From Selaginella tamariscina (lineage: Eukaryota > Streptophyta > Lycopodiopsida > Selaginellales > Selaginellaceae), in NCBI GenBank assembly GCA_003024785.1, contig PUQB01000809.1:1-64000 (forward strand): DNA of 64,000 nucleotides. The letters run 5' to 3'. The position numbers and the translations under genes are program-made. Below the pieces are notes generated by a model, which was given only the letters and a program-made list of their open reading frames with translations, did no database searches and was not told the DNA's origin. Shown here piece after piece: positions 44,642 through 57,059 of the stretch; within the stretch, counting starts at the first letter, position 1, and every line of letters starts with the position of its first letter.

Positions 44642-46188
44642 ATGGAGCCTTGGAGGCAACATAATCCTAACTCGTCTCTAGCAAGAGAGAGAGATAATAG
44701 GCAGGCCGAGAGAGAGGCTGCCCGAGCTGAGCAAATAGAGCTTGCTAATAGGCAAGAAGCTCTTATAAAACTCATTGATCAGATAGGAGAAAGTGCTGCT
44801 AAAGGTGTGGAGGATATACAATACGGTGACTATCAAACTGCAGGAGAAGAGGAGTATATGACACTTTCCCGGAATGTTGGGAGGCACATTGATGTTCCCA
44901 ATATTTTCCGCAGGAAAGAAGGAAAATCCTAAAAGACATTTATTGCAGTTTGAGGAAGTTGTAAAGTTGTATAAAGTAAGCAATGCAGATAAGTTGCTTA
45001 TATTTCCTCACACATTAAAAGGAAATGCATCTGATTGGTATTATGAGTTGGAGAAGATGTGAGAGAAGATTATGAGAAAGTTACAGAAGCTTTTAAAGAA
45101 TACTTTAAAAAGGAAGAGTTGCCTGAAGAGCACTTAGAGAAGCTCAGAAATATCCTACAAGGAAAAACTGAAACTCTAGAGGAATATACACACCGTTTTA
45201 AAAAGCATGAAAAGAAATGCTCACTATATGTTAAGGAAGAAGCTTTGCTTCAATGGTATAAGCAAGGATTGCAGAAGCCATATAGGCATTATGCAATGAC
45301 AATTGAGGAAGTAGACAGGAAAGATCTTGTAAAGCATCTTAAAGATTATGAGAAGAAGAGGAGACAAATAGAAAACATAGCAGAAGGAAAGATAAAATCC
45401 TCAAGGAGAAAGGAGGATAGTTCAGATGATGAGGATGAACCTATCAAAGTTCGGGATTATAAGGCTGATGAGAGAATGTTATTACAGCTAGTTAAGTCCT
45501 TGAAAGGTAATCCTGTGTATAAGGAATTAGATGCCAAAGTATGGTGTGCCAAGTGTAAAAATCCTGGACATACTAAGGATGAGTGTAGACTACAGTTGCC
45601 AAAATGTCAAATATGTGATAAAGAAGGACATTCGGCAAAAGACTGTAAGTATTTTATTAATCAAAATGTGGCACGTGTGGAAAAAGAAAGGAGAAAGAAG
45701 GAAGAAAGGAAGGCTGGTATAACAGGCCGTTTCCTGTGAGACAACCACCTGTTACCACATTCCCATCTCGAATAGGAAACTCTATTATGAGGAACAGCCT
45801 GGGAGTTGGGAAGAAGGAAGAAACAGGAATCCTTTTGATAACAGAAGGAATGTTCCTTATACAGGAGGAGATGATAGGCTGTATGAGGGGAATCAAACTA
45901 GATATGCTCCACCATATAAGCCTAATATGGGAAGGAAGGAGACGTCCTATAGAGGACCAGAAAGATATCCAAGAAAAGAAAGTTATGAATCAAAATAACT
46001 ATAGACAAAGACAAGTACAAGGAAGGAATTCTATTAATCTTACTTGTTATACATGTGGAGAGAAAGGACATATTTCTCCAAATTGTCCTAAGAATCAGCC
46101 TTCCACCTCAAACAATGCTCCTAAGAGAGAGCTTGGAGCTCGGTTCATTGATGTGGACGAGAATGAGCTGAAAACCATCCTGCCGTGA
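44642..46188 (+). pseudogene. Gag of the Ty3 element
   Basis: A coiled-coil-like N-terminus (RDNRQAEREAARAEQ) leads to a capsid region (LLQFEEVVKLYKV onward). Three zinc knuckles follow: CAKCKNPGHTKDEC, CQICDKEGHSAKDC and, after a spacer, CYTCGEKGHISPNC (about 46045-46085). It would build the particle and bind RNA. It is broken. Confidence 0.75.
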
Positions 46189-46699
46189 GAGCAGTAATCT
46201 GTACAAAAAGAAATATATGTCAGAAACAGGAAACCTTCCAGCAGAAGAAGGAAATTCTGTGTATCCATTGCGGGATAGTACGCAAACAATGGAGAGATGA
46301 CACTCATCTCCAAGAACGAGATCTCCCTGAGTATATCTCGGATGATGATACACAACCGACGGATATACCTAAAGATCTAAAAATAACTGATTCTATTTTA
46401 GGGAAGAATATTCAAGAGAAAAAGAATATTCCTGTAAAACAGAGTAACCCTAGAAAACAGAGCATTCCTGTGAAACGGATTCAGGATGACGTGGCAGAAT
46501 CAATGGCTCAAAGTGCATTGAGCCAAGAAATTACAATCACGTTGGGACAATTAATACATATTGCCCCATATATTAAAAATCAAATCTTGGAAATGTTGAA
46601 CATTGTTCCAAAATCCTTACCTGCATATACAGGAAATGAAATTCACCGAGTAGAAAAATTATGAAAAAGAAGGTGATTATGATGGGTATGTGCCCAGCA

Positions 46700-47000
46700 T
46701 TACTGTATATATTGGTAAAACAAGATAAAAGAAGTCCTTATAGATGGAGGCTCAGGAGTTAATTTTATTGAGGAACATGCTTGTAAGAAAATGGGTTTAG
46801 GACCCATTGAGCCTGCTCCTTTTAATTTAAAAATGGCAGACCAGAGAAGTGTCAAGCCTACAGGTATAGTGAGAGGAGTGACTATATCTATAAAGGGTCT
46901 TAAATATAAGTGTCCCTTATTGTCCTCCAAATGGAAGGAAAAGATACTGTATATACTATGTTATTAGGTAGGCCTTGGCTGAAAACTGCTAAAGTTATAC
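46700..47000 (+). pseudogene. Aspartic protease of the Ty3 element
   Basis: VLIDGGSGVNFIEE at about 46735-46775 is the DGGS form of the retroelement protease motif seen in plant Athila/Tat elements. The region ends near LLGRPWLKTAKV (about 46960). Confidence 0.7.
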
Positions 47001-50000
47001 AGGATTGGGGAACAGGAAAGATGACGCTGGGAGAAGGAGAAGGAAAACCGGTGATATACAATCATAAAAGGTATGTTAAAAAGGAAAAGACTCTTATTTT
47101 AGAAGGATATGACTGGTTTAATGGCTTAGACGATCAGGAAGAAGTAGAAATCCTGAAAGCATATCCTGACTTAAAAGTCCTGACGGATATAGACTTAAAC
47201 GTAGTGCTGAAAGGAAAGAAAACTGTTCAGCAGAAGGAAGAAGATAGGCCCGGATTGCAGGAAAAGTTCTATAAGGCAATCCCATATGAGATTGATTTAC
47301 AGGAACAACCTGCAGAGTATACATATGTGTATACTACAGATCCTTTGCAGCAAGTGAATATAGGTACAGAAAATGAACCTAAAAACCTATTCATTGCTCA
47401 GGAATTAGATAAAGAATTCCAGGAAAAAGGATTGAATTTGCTTCAAAAATATCAGGATGTTTTTGCCTGGTCCTATAAAGATCTTAAAGGCATACCTCCT
47501 GAATTGTGTACACACACTATACAATTATTACCAGGAAGTGAGCCTGTGAAACAGAGAGCATATAGGATGAATCCTAATTATGCACAGCTTGTGAAGGAGG
47601 AGATAGATAAGCTGTTAAGTGTAGGTTTTATTTATCCTATACAGGGTGCACAATGGTTATCACCACTTGTGATTGTTCCTAAAAAGAATGGAAAGTTGAG
47701 AGTATGTGTAAACTATAAAAGTTAAATGATGCCACAAAGAAGGATGTTTTTCCTATCCCATTTACAGAAGAAATGTTGGATAGTGTGGCCGGACATGAGA
47801 TGTATTCCTTTATGGATGGATTCTCAGGATATAATCAGATTCTAGTAGCTCCGGAGGACCAACATAAAACAGCTTTTATAAGTCCATGGGGTGCATATGC
47901 ATATAAAGTTATGCCATTTGGCTTATGTAATGCACCTTTTACTTTCCAAAGGATCATAACTGATACCTTTAGGGAATATTTATTGGATTTTATGAAAGTT
48001 TTTATGGATGATTTTAGTGTATATAGTGATAAAGAGAATCATCTTTATTGTTTAGAAAGGTGTTTTCAGAAATGTAAGCAAAATCAGGTTGCTTTAAATC
48101 CTGAGAAATGTAATTTTTTTGTAAAATCAGGAGTTCTCTTAGGACATGTAGTATGTAAGGAAGGAATCCTGTGGATCAGGATAAGGTTAAAGTTATACTT
48201 ACCTTACAATCACCGCAGGATCTAAAAGAATTAAGGCGGTTTTTAGGAAAGATTGGCTATCATAGGAGGTTTATTAAGGATTATGCCCAAATAGCCAGAC
48301 CTTTAACTGACCTTTTAAAGGCAGGAAAATCCTATGATTGGACTCCTGCATGTCAGGAAGCTTTTGATACATTAAGGAAATCTTTAGTAACAGCACCTAT
48401 ATTAGTGAATCCTAAATGGGACAGGGAATTTCATGTGCAGGTTGATGCCTCAGACATCGCAATAGGAGCTATCCTTACGCAGACGCAGGAAGATGGAAAG
48501 GACCGTCCTATCTACTATGCAAGTCGCAGGTTAACACCGGCAGAGGTAAACTATACTACCACAGAAAAAGAAGCTTTAGGAATGGTATATGCAATTCATA
48601 AATTCAGACACTATTTATTAGCTAATAAAGTCAAAATCTTTGTAGATCATAAGGCTTTGTTACATCTTTTAAATAAGCCAGTCCTAACAGGACGTTTAGC
48701 TAGATGGTTTCTCCTGTTACAGGAGTATGATTTTCAAATCATACATAAACCTGGTAGACAGCATGAACAGGCTGACCATTTAAGCCGCATTAAAAGGAGA
48801 AGTTCCAATCCAGTACATGGATGACTTTCCTGATGCACACTTGTTTCATGTGCACATTCCTCCTACATGGATGGAGGACATAAAAGTTTATTTGTCGACT
48901 GGACTAGTTCCACCATCCTATGAGACTAATGATCAGAAAAAGTTATTTGTCGTGAGGACACGACGTTATTCTTTGGTGGGAGGAAAGTTATATAAGACGG
49001 GTCAGGATGGAGTGTTAAGACGTTGGGTGGAACCTTTTGAGGTTATGGATATCCTGAAAGAGGCCCATGCGGGTCTAGCAGGAGGGCATTTTGCAGAGGA
49101 AATAACTGCAAGGAAAATATTACAGGCTGGGTTATGGTGGCCTACATTATGGAAGGATGTAGGAGATTTCTGTAGGAAATGTGATAAGTGTCAAAGAGCA
49201 CATATACCACCTAAGAAACAGGTATATCCTTTAAATCCTATCCTACCACTAGAACCTTTTCAAAGGTGGGGAATGGATTTTATAGGACCTATAAATCCTT
49301 GAGTACAAAAAGGAATCAATATATTCTGGTACTTACGGATTATATGACTAAGTGGGTAGAAGCAGAACCTATGAGGAAAGCTGATGCTTATAATACAGCC
49401 CGTGCTATATATAATATGATTATAGTGCGGTATGGAATTCCTAAGGAAATCATAAGTGATAGAGGAAAACACTTTATTAATGAAACAATTCAAACACTTA
49501 TGGAAGAATTTGTTATAAAACATAAGAAATCTACACCTTATTATCCTCAAGGGAATGGTCAAGCTGAATCTACAAATAAAGTCCTTAAGAATGTTTTAAG
49601 GAAAGTGATTCAGGAAAATGGAAAAGACTGGGATGAAAGACTTCCTGAAGTCTTGTGGGCTTACAGGACAGCCTATAAGGTTGTAACAGGAATGACGCCT
49701 TTTAAGTTAGCATATGGACTTGAGGCAATAACTCCTGTTGAATATATTGTGCCATCTTTAAGGATTGCTGTAAAGCATAATTTAGGTGAGCAAGAATCCT
49801 TACAACGTAGGTTACAGGATTAGAAAAACTGGATGAGATAAGATTACATGCTTTATGGACTGTACAGGCAATTCAGAAAAGAAGGAGAGCCTGGTATAAT
49901 AGGAAAAGAAAGAAGCATGATATAAGAGAAGGAGATTTGGTCTTGTGGTATAGAGGAAGTGTTGATAAACCACAGGATAAATTAAAAATGAAATGGTTAG

Positions 50001-50122
50001 GTCCATTCAAAGTCAAGGAGATAAGTGAGGAAGGTGTGGTAAATGTTGAAACCCTAACAGGAGACGGAATGCAGGAAAGGGTAAACATAAATAAGTTGAG
50101 AGGTATGAAGTATCATTTATAG
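47000..50122 (+). pseudogene. Reverse transcriptase, RNase H and integrase of the Ty3 element
   Basis: Reverse transcriptase words include VIVPKKNGKLRVCVNYK (about 47670), MPFGLCNAPFTFQR and VFMDDFSVYSD. RNase H begins QVDASDIAIGAIL (about 48437) and ends HEQADHLSRI. The integrase zinc domain has HAGLAGGHFAEE and CRKCDKCQ, and the core shows WGMDFIGP, YGIPKEIISDRGKHF and STPYYPQGNGQAEST. The C-terminal part ends near 50122. Long open stretches remain, so decay is moderate. Confidence 0.8.
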
Positions 50123-50211
50123 ACGTTGAGATATATTCTATACGAATATTCCAATACACTTGGAAATCAGCGCCAAACCTAGATCTAGGGTTTGTAGCTT
50201 CTTTCGCGGAT

Positions 50212-51080
50212 ATGGCAGGAGGAAAGAATACTCTTGTGGTGAAAAATTGCCGATCTCTGCATAAGGCGGCTGAGGATCTGGCATGTGGCCATTTTACAGT
50301 CATGTTGACGGGATGGGAGATCAATCCAGAGCTGGAGAACGCTCTTCAGGGATTGGGTCTTGAGAAGTATGCTCACCTTCTAGCGCAGGTAAATCCTGAT
50401 GCGCTACAGTGCTATCATTTCATCATGATGGCGAAAAGATGGTTGGGGATAATTTCGTTGCATATGCCGAAGGGAGAAGGATGTTGATTAATGAGAAGGC
50501 AATCGCGGAGGTATTCGGCTGCCATTAGGAGAAGGAGAGTTGGAGGTAGATAAGAAGAATCTAGATATCTATCTGAAAGAGGGGAGGCAATACAATAGCA
50601 AGCTTGGCTTGCGTGTGGCGGATCTGGAGGAAGAAGTGGAGCTTGTGGTAATTTTCTGGTGAACTCTTTTGAGTTCAGACTTTCTTCCACTACAGCCTCA
50701 AAGACAGTTATGTCGCTGTATGACGCACTTAAGACGGGGAAGTGTGCAGGAGTTGCACGTTATCTCCTCAGGAAACTGGGTGAGTATGTTTTTACTGCTC
50801 AGGAGAAGGAGATACAGCAGAAGGAGTCTCCGATGATGGCATTGGCGTGGATACAGACACTTGTGAATCATGTGATGGAGTGTGGAGAGGAAGTTGAGGA
50901 GCAGGAGTATGCTAGTAAGTTGCAGAAGGTGCTCACACCTCAGAACAGGCTGATAGGAAAGAAGGTACAGGAAGTGACTAGTGGGAAGCGTCAGGAGAGT
51001 ACCAGTAAGGTGATGAAGACACCACCGAGGAAGAAGCAAAAGATATCACGGGTGATGCCGATGCGGAAGGGAAAGACAAA
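50212..51080 (+). pseudogene. Extra frame downstream of integrase in the Ty3 element
   Basis: Two open blocks (50212-50487 and 50659-51080) start MAGGKNTLVVKNCRSLHKAA and end in a basic tail with KKQKISRVMPMRKGKTK. The second block has helix-rich sequence (YLLRKLGEYVFTAQEKE). I recognise no domain. Additional frames between pol and the 3' LTR are known in some plant Ty3 lineages, but their roles are unsettled. It is broken. Confidence 0.5.
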
Positions 51081-51114
51081 GCCCGCGACGGAGAGCATCT
51101 ATCTCTTTCTCATA

Positions 51115-51994
51115 CATACACAGTGTCACCATGCATAATCCCTTCTCTTATACATAACACCATGCATGATCATGATCCATAATATGTAGTTCTCTCCTAC
51201 ATACACACCATGCATGATCCATAATATGTACTGATGTTACAATATTATGTAATATGTATAATGTATTATCTGTGTATAACACTCACTCTTCTCATACATA
51301 AACACCATGCATGATCCATCCTAACCCTAAAACCCTATGTAACACATTGAATTTACATGTAATATGTATGTATGTCTGTGTGTATACACATGTGTATGTA
51401 TATGTGTGTACTAATATATACAATGTGAATTTAATTTATTAACACTCTTTCTCTTCTCTCATACATACACACCATGCATGATCATGTACTCTGTCTCTCT
51501 AATATTAATATGTATTAATATGTATGTATGTCTATGTGTATAATACTATGTGTGTATATATGTATCGCTGCACGTGAAACTTTAACACTCTCATGGACAC
51601 ACACATGTTAACCCCTGCATGATTTTATTATTGGGGTGTATGTGATACGCACACGCAACGCACACGCTGATAATATAATGAAAGAATATTGTTTAGGGTG
51701 AATCTATAGTTTATTCTTTTTAGGGTTTAAGTATATTCTTAAAAGGAATATTCAATTAGGGTTAATATATATTCTATTCCTTTTAAGGTTTAGGTATATT
51801 CCTAGGGTTTCAAGAAGTAAGGCGGCAACTATGAAATCTCCTTCTCTCTCACACACATGTGAGATCTCTCTCTCTCACGCTGTGCACTCCTGAGTTTATT
51901 TATTATTTTTTATTCACATATATATTTATATGTGTGTGTATCTTAATAATATAATTTAGATCTCTATCTCTCGCACAAACACGCACACTCGTAT

Positions 51995-52074
<80 letters not shown>

Positions 52075-52506
52075 GTGTGTGTGTGTATCTATAATAATTT
52101 TTTGATTTGTTAATTGTATCTCTCGCACACACACGCACACTCCTGCATATATATTATGTGTGTGTGTGTGTGTTTGTTTATCTGTATGATTTTATTTGTT
52201 CACACACGCATACACACGATATACATATACACACATATATATATACCTATGTACACATATACATACATATATTATGTGTACCAGTATCTGTTAATTTTCT
52301 TATTTATCTATCTTTCTCACACACACGCACACTCCTGTATATACATATACATATACACATATATGTGTGTGTGTGTGTGTATCTGTATAATTTAATTTAT
52401 TTAGCACACATACGATATACATATACATATACATATGTGTGTGTTATCAGTAATAATTTTATCTGATTTGTCTATCTCTGGCACACACACGCACTCTCCT
52501 ACACAC

Positions 52507-52546
<40 letters not shown>

Positions 52547-52562
52547 TATACATATATGTGTG
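51115..52562. repeat. Microsatellite-rich region (CA, TA, CATACA words)
   Basis: Irregular repeats of CACCATGCATGATC (51128-51480) give way to long CA/TG and TA runs (51990-52100, 52150-52560). AGGGTTTAAGTATATTC words lie at 51690-51800. Apparent reading frames here are simple-sequence by-products. Confidence 0.8.
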
Positions 52563-53505
52563 TAGCGGTGGGATTAATCCCGCCGCTATATGGTGAGACG
52601 TGTGTAACGGGGGATTAATCCTGCGCTATATGGTTAGACCTTGGCGGTGGGATTAATCCAGGCTATTCAGTTAGCCTCATGAGCGGCGGGATTAATCCTG
52701 CTGCTATTTCAAGTAGGTTATTTGGTTAGCCTCATGAGCGGCGGGATTAATCCGCGCCTACGGATGCTACGCGGAATCCAGCGGGATTTATCCACCACAT
52801 TGGCCTGTCTGAAAGGCCTAGGTGGTGGGATTAATCCTGCCGGATTCCGCACAGGGCATTGGCGTCCAGCGGAATTAATCCCGCCGCGTACGCATGCCCT
52901 GCGCGGAATCAGGCGGGATTTATCCCCGCCAAAGGCCTGCCTGAAGGGCCTAGGCGGCGGGATTAATCCCGCCAATTCTGCGCAGGGCATTGGTCCGGCG
53001 GGATTAATCCCGCGCCTAGGGCCCAAGTGAAGGGCCTGGCGGCAGGATTAATCCCGCCCGCATAGGGCATTGGCTTCGGGGATTAATCCCGCCTAGGGAC
53101 CGAGTGAAGGCCCTGGGCGGCGGGATTAATCCCGCCGAGCCTTCAATGCCTGTTGGAGGAATGAATCCCGCCACCCTTCCTTTTTCTCCATTGGTGAGTC
53201 GGACCAATCCCAAACGTTTCTGTCTGAGACGTAGAAGGTTTACAACATACCAATGGAGGACTGGGAAGTGGCGAGATTCATTTACCATCCCTTACATGGT
53301 GGGCGAGATTAATCCCGCCGCCTTTCTGGAGTCACTGAAGGGGTGTGCCAAATAAATCCTGCCAAGTTCTCTCTGAGACCGAGAAGGGTGGCAAGATTAA
53401 TTCCACTCCCGTTCAAGGCCTCCAGAAAGGTGGCGAGATTAATCCCGCCCACTCTTTCAGGAGGCATTGAAGGGTGGCGAGATTAATCCCGCCGCACCTT
53501 CCATG
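52563..53505. repeat. Palindrome array 2, GGCGGGATTAATCCCGCC
   Basis: About 18 copies or variants sit every 35-65 bases. Spacers carry a second set of related words in both orientations (GCCTGAAGGGCCTAGGC, CGCGCAGGGCAT and inverses). The array is denser and more GC-rich than array 1. Frames on both strands are repeat artefacts. Confidence 0.85.
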
Positions 53506-53826
53506 TGAATATATATGTGTATTAGTATATATAAGTTGCATATTCATTTTATTTACTTTTATCATCATAAATCGAGTAAAAGCTAGGAATCTATGTAAAA
53601 CTGTCCAGAGCTCACATTTGTGGTGGTTCTAAAACGAAATGTTATCTTTCTTTTGCACTAGCACAAATTGAGCTTTGGACAGTTAATTCCGTCCACTTCT
53701 CTCTGTGTATTATTTTTGTATATTCGGGTTTATACAAGTGTGTGTGCGTTTTTATATGATTTGTATTCATAGTGTATTATTTTGCAGAAGGACGATTTAA
53801 TTAAACAAGGAGATCGAGTCATTAGT
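53506..53826. other. Spacer upstream of the second ParB-methyltransferase-like gene
   Basis: AT-rich sequence. A stretch near 53780-53790 ending TTTTGCAG could be an acceptor for a 5' exon. No gene is seen. Confidence 0.35.
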
Positions 53827-56800
53827 ATGGAGTCGTCGTCAAATTCTGGGTAAGAATTAAAATAAAATCTGTTATACTCGGATATGTGCTTGAACTAATC
53901 ATTTTTATTCAGATGTGGAATTGAGGTGACATTAAAGACGAGAGCAGGAGAAGAGATGGGCAGGGGGATTCTGGAATCAACTTGGCCATATTTCAAACTA
54001 AACGGGAAGCGCATTGGAACAACCATGGTTGCTGTCAAACTAACCTCTGTCACATCGCATGGACAAGCAAAACAATGGAAAGTGGGTGTGCTAGTCAAGC
54101 ATCCGAAAGCATGCTGAACCCAGATTGAACGATGCTCGACACATATGCCTTGTTCCATCCAATGTCACGTTCTCGGATCCAGAGGTCGCCAGTTACAACA
54201 TTAATTTCGGGTGGTTTTGTCGACTTGTGGATAATGACGTTCACGTGTTCACTAATGATGTTGACCGTGGAGTTCTTCTTCAACTCAACGAAAGCCCATC
54301 TATGGAGGGGATCCAACTGGATGTCTACTTCGAAGATCTTCAGACTCATCGAGTAGGTGTATTCTCAGGAGATATTGCTTCACAATACAGAAAATCCACA
54401 AGTGGAGCAATCGTCCCTCTTCACATTGAAGAAGAACACAGCGACATCATAAAGGAGATTGAGAGGGTGGCTTGGTCTCAGGTTCTTTACAGATCACGTT
54501 CAATTTGCTTAGAAATTTCGGGAGCTGGAAAGTGTGCCGAGAACATTAGAACAGCATCAATCGGGGATCACACATGTTGATTCGGATCGTAAAAGAAAAT
54601 CATCATCGTTTTGTCAGCTGCACCTGTGGCATTCCATGCTGCAATAAGCACAAGGAAATGATGTTGGATGATAGGATTTACGAGTGTAGGGTTAAGTATT
54701 GCAGCGTCAACCCAAACTTCAATTACAGGCCACTCAACCAGGAACGTGTAGCTGAGCTCATGGAGAAGATGAAGGACGACAATTCTTACACCGTTCCACA
54801 TAATGCTGTTTTGTGCGCATACTACGAAGAAACAAAGGCGCTGACAAAGTGTGGATCACAACACCGAACAAATGAGGAAGGTTCAGACGGAGAATAGAAA
54901 ATCAGTTAAGTACTACATCATTAGTGGCCAGCACACAATAACGGCAGCCCAACGACTTCTCGACGAACACAACAAAGGAACGATGGCAACAAAACTTTCC
55001 GAGCATACCCGTGAGAAGCTGACGAAAAGATCGGCGTTTTTAGCGAAGCCGAATCTCACAATCGAGCAGTACCATAAGTTATCGGCGGAATGGGACGCTG
55101 CAGACACCAACCACTACAACAGCAAAATATGGGAGAAGTTCAAACACACGCGAGCCGTGTGGGAATCTCTTCAGCGACCACAAAGAGCTACCGCAGGAAT
55201 ACACAATCTGCGGACTACCGGGTAAGCAAATTGTTTGGGCGGGATTTATCTCGCCGGTATATTAATCTGTCTTTTTTCAGAGAGTTGAAGAAATTGTAGC
55301 AGTTGATTTTGCCCAGGTGGGCGGGAAGGAAACATCCTTTTTGATGATGTTGATTTCTTGTCCGAGGATAGGATCTTTGCCAAATGGTTGGGGATTATGG
55401 AATCCTTTGCAAAAGGAACACTGAAGAAGAAGCAGACAAGTGAAGGGAGCCCTCAGAGAAGTCTGCAAAGAAACCCAGTAAGACGCCGAAGGCTAAGTCT
55501 GTTCAATCTATAAAGGATGTAGACAACGATTTCAAGGAACAACGATGGAGGAGATGGAAGTCTTGGCTGATTTGGTGATTGATGGCAAATTACAGATTAA
55601 CAGCAGAGCCCCACCTCTCCTTTTCATCTCAAGGCAATGGAGTTGAAGACGGTCAGGCACTTCAAGGAGTGGTTGGGAATACACTGCCACAAACTGGGTT
55701 GGACCTCGGCTTCAACATACGAAGAGGTCAAAATATTTGCATGTGACAAACGATGATATGCTTGTCGAATGGGTGAATCAATCGGAAGATCTGGGCAAGA
55801 ATCTATTGCACGCCAACGCCAAAAAGGAGAACATTGCGATGACGCCTTCTCTTATGGCAGTCCTTCAGCAGCGGAGAACCGAGTTGAACCTTATAAAGGA
55901 GGATGCTACGAATCACGACAAGCCCTACAGATGTTTGTTGTTGGATTCGGAGACTTTATGGGGTACCATCACTGCTTGTAGGAAACCGTTTCAATTGTTC
56001 GTGATGGATCGGCGGGTGTCAAAAAATCCTTCGACAGACAGGACTAGAGGATTTGGTGGAGAAACTTAGCCGTGCAAGCATGTACAAGAAGGTATTTATT
56101 ATTGAATTCATACTTGCACTCTTGACTGATATCTACGTTTTCAGGTATTTATTTCTTGATTCTTGCTCATGTCACCGATACCTTTGCCTTCGCCTTTGCC
56201 AAGAGGAATAAACATCGTTGGACAGGATTTTATATGAATGATGCTGATCCGAAGTGCATTGATTCGGTTGTTCACTTGGTTGTTAGGAATGCGCCAAACA
56301 ATTTCAAACTTCCAAATGACTGGCAGGCATCTGTTTGCACTCCAACGGCCCTGAACCTCCATCCGATACACCGATAGTGAGAGTGACGTATTCGGCAATG
56401 TACGTTATCCAAACATTACAAGTCAAGCGGCACGGAGCATCGTCAACTTGATCAGGGGTCCTCACAGTGATGCGTGGGTTTTTGACTACTGCACTAGGGG
56501 GTCCGTCTTGAAGGAGTGTTACCTTCGGCATACATGTGTGTTTGCCGTTGAAAAGGATAAGACCATGGTTGAGGACCTGAACAAGTGGATAGATAGGTTC
56601 TCAACTGATACCCCAACGAATCCATAAAGGAGTATTTGAGAAAGTTCCCTCCCGATAAGTGCGATAGCTCTGAAGATGAATCTGGTTCAATGTCGGAGTC
56701 TGAGGACGAACTTCAATCAGATATTAGACCGGAAGTTATCTCGAGGAGTACAGAACATTCACACACTCCATTACCCATGGAAACATCAATAGAAGATACG

Positions 56801-56876
56801 AAGATCTTGAACCATCTCACAAGCGGCTTAGACCTTCTTCGCCTCACTCAGAAGGTAATAGCGAAGAAGAATTGTT
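53827..56876 (+). pseudogene. Divergent ParB-methyltransferase-like gene (second lineage), decayed
   Basis: A short first exon (53827-53849, MESSSNS) joins 53913 onward by a GT-AG intron. A Cys-rich stretch SCTCGIPCCNKHKEMMLDD and a ParB-like block NYRPLNQERVAELMEKM then YYIISGQHTITAAQRLL (about 54920-54965) follow, equivalent to GNHRLQAL in the other lineage. Farther on, CRKPFQLFVMD (about 55978-56009) precedes EDLVEKLSRASMYKK and a donor at about 56092, a good motif IV position. Then AWVFDYCTRGSVLKE (about 56475-56520) and CVFAVEKD stand where motif I is expected. The order IV then I again fits beta-class enzymes. The frame changes several times, so the copy is not functional as read. Overall similarity to 4166-7392 is only at motif level. 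Confidence 0.55.
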
Positions 56877-57059
56877 AATGAGTTCTTAGAGTGATGAATA
56901 GTTGTAAATGAGTGTAACATAAGGCATTTTTGTATATTTCGTTTATATTTGTACAGAAAATAAATTCTCAAGGATTAATGAAGCTTTTAGTTCAAACATG
57001 GGTCACACATTAACAAGGTAAATAATATACCTTGATAATTTTAAGGTCAGCTAATTATC

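Larger units (their letters stand above)
43984..51110 (+). mobile_element. Ty3 element without chromodomain, one LTR visible, with extra downstream frame, broken
   Basis: A 533-base LTR (43984-44516) is followed by a primer-binding site and gag, protease, reverse transcriptase, RNase H and integrase in Ty3 order up to about 50120, then an extra frame to about 51080. Integrase words (FQRWGMDFIGP, TDYMTKWVEAEPM) fit the Athila/Tat side. No second LTR is found in the window. It inserted into the 3' part of the transposase of composite element copy 2. It is a fossil with a handful of breaks and looks younger than the nest at 8-22 kb. Confidence 0.8.

Noticed and set aside
51956-52466. Hydrophobic-looking frames in CA/TA microsatellites
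   Set aside because: They consist of translated simple repeats (Tyr-Ile-His and Val-Cys runs).
52718-53030. Paired open frames on both strands in palindrome array 2 as genes
   Set aside because: They are the same repeat artefact as in array 1, with no independent coding evidence.
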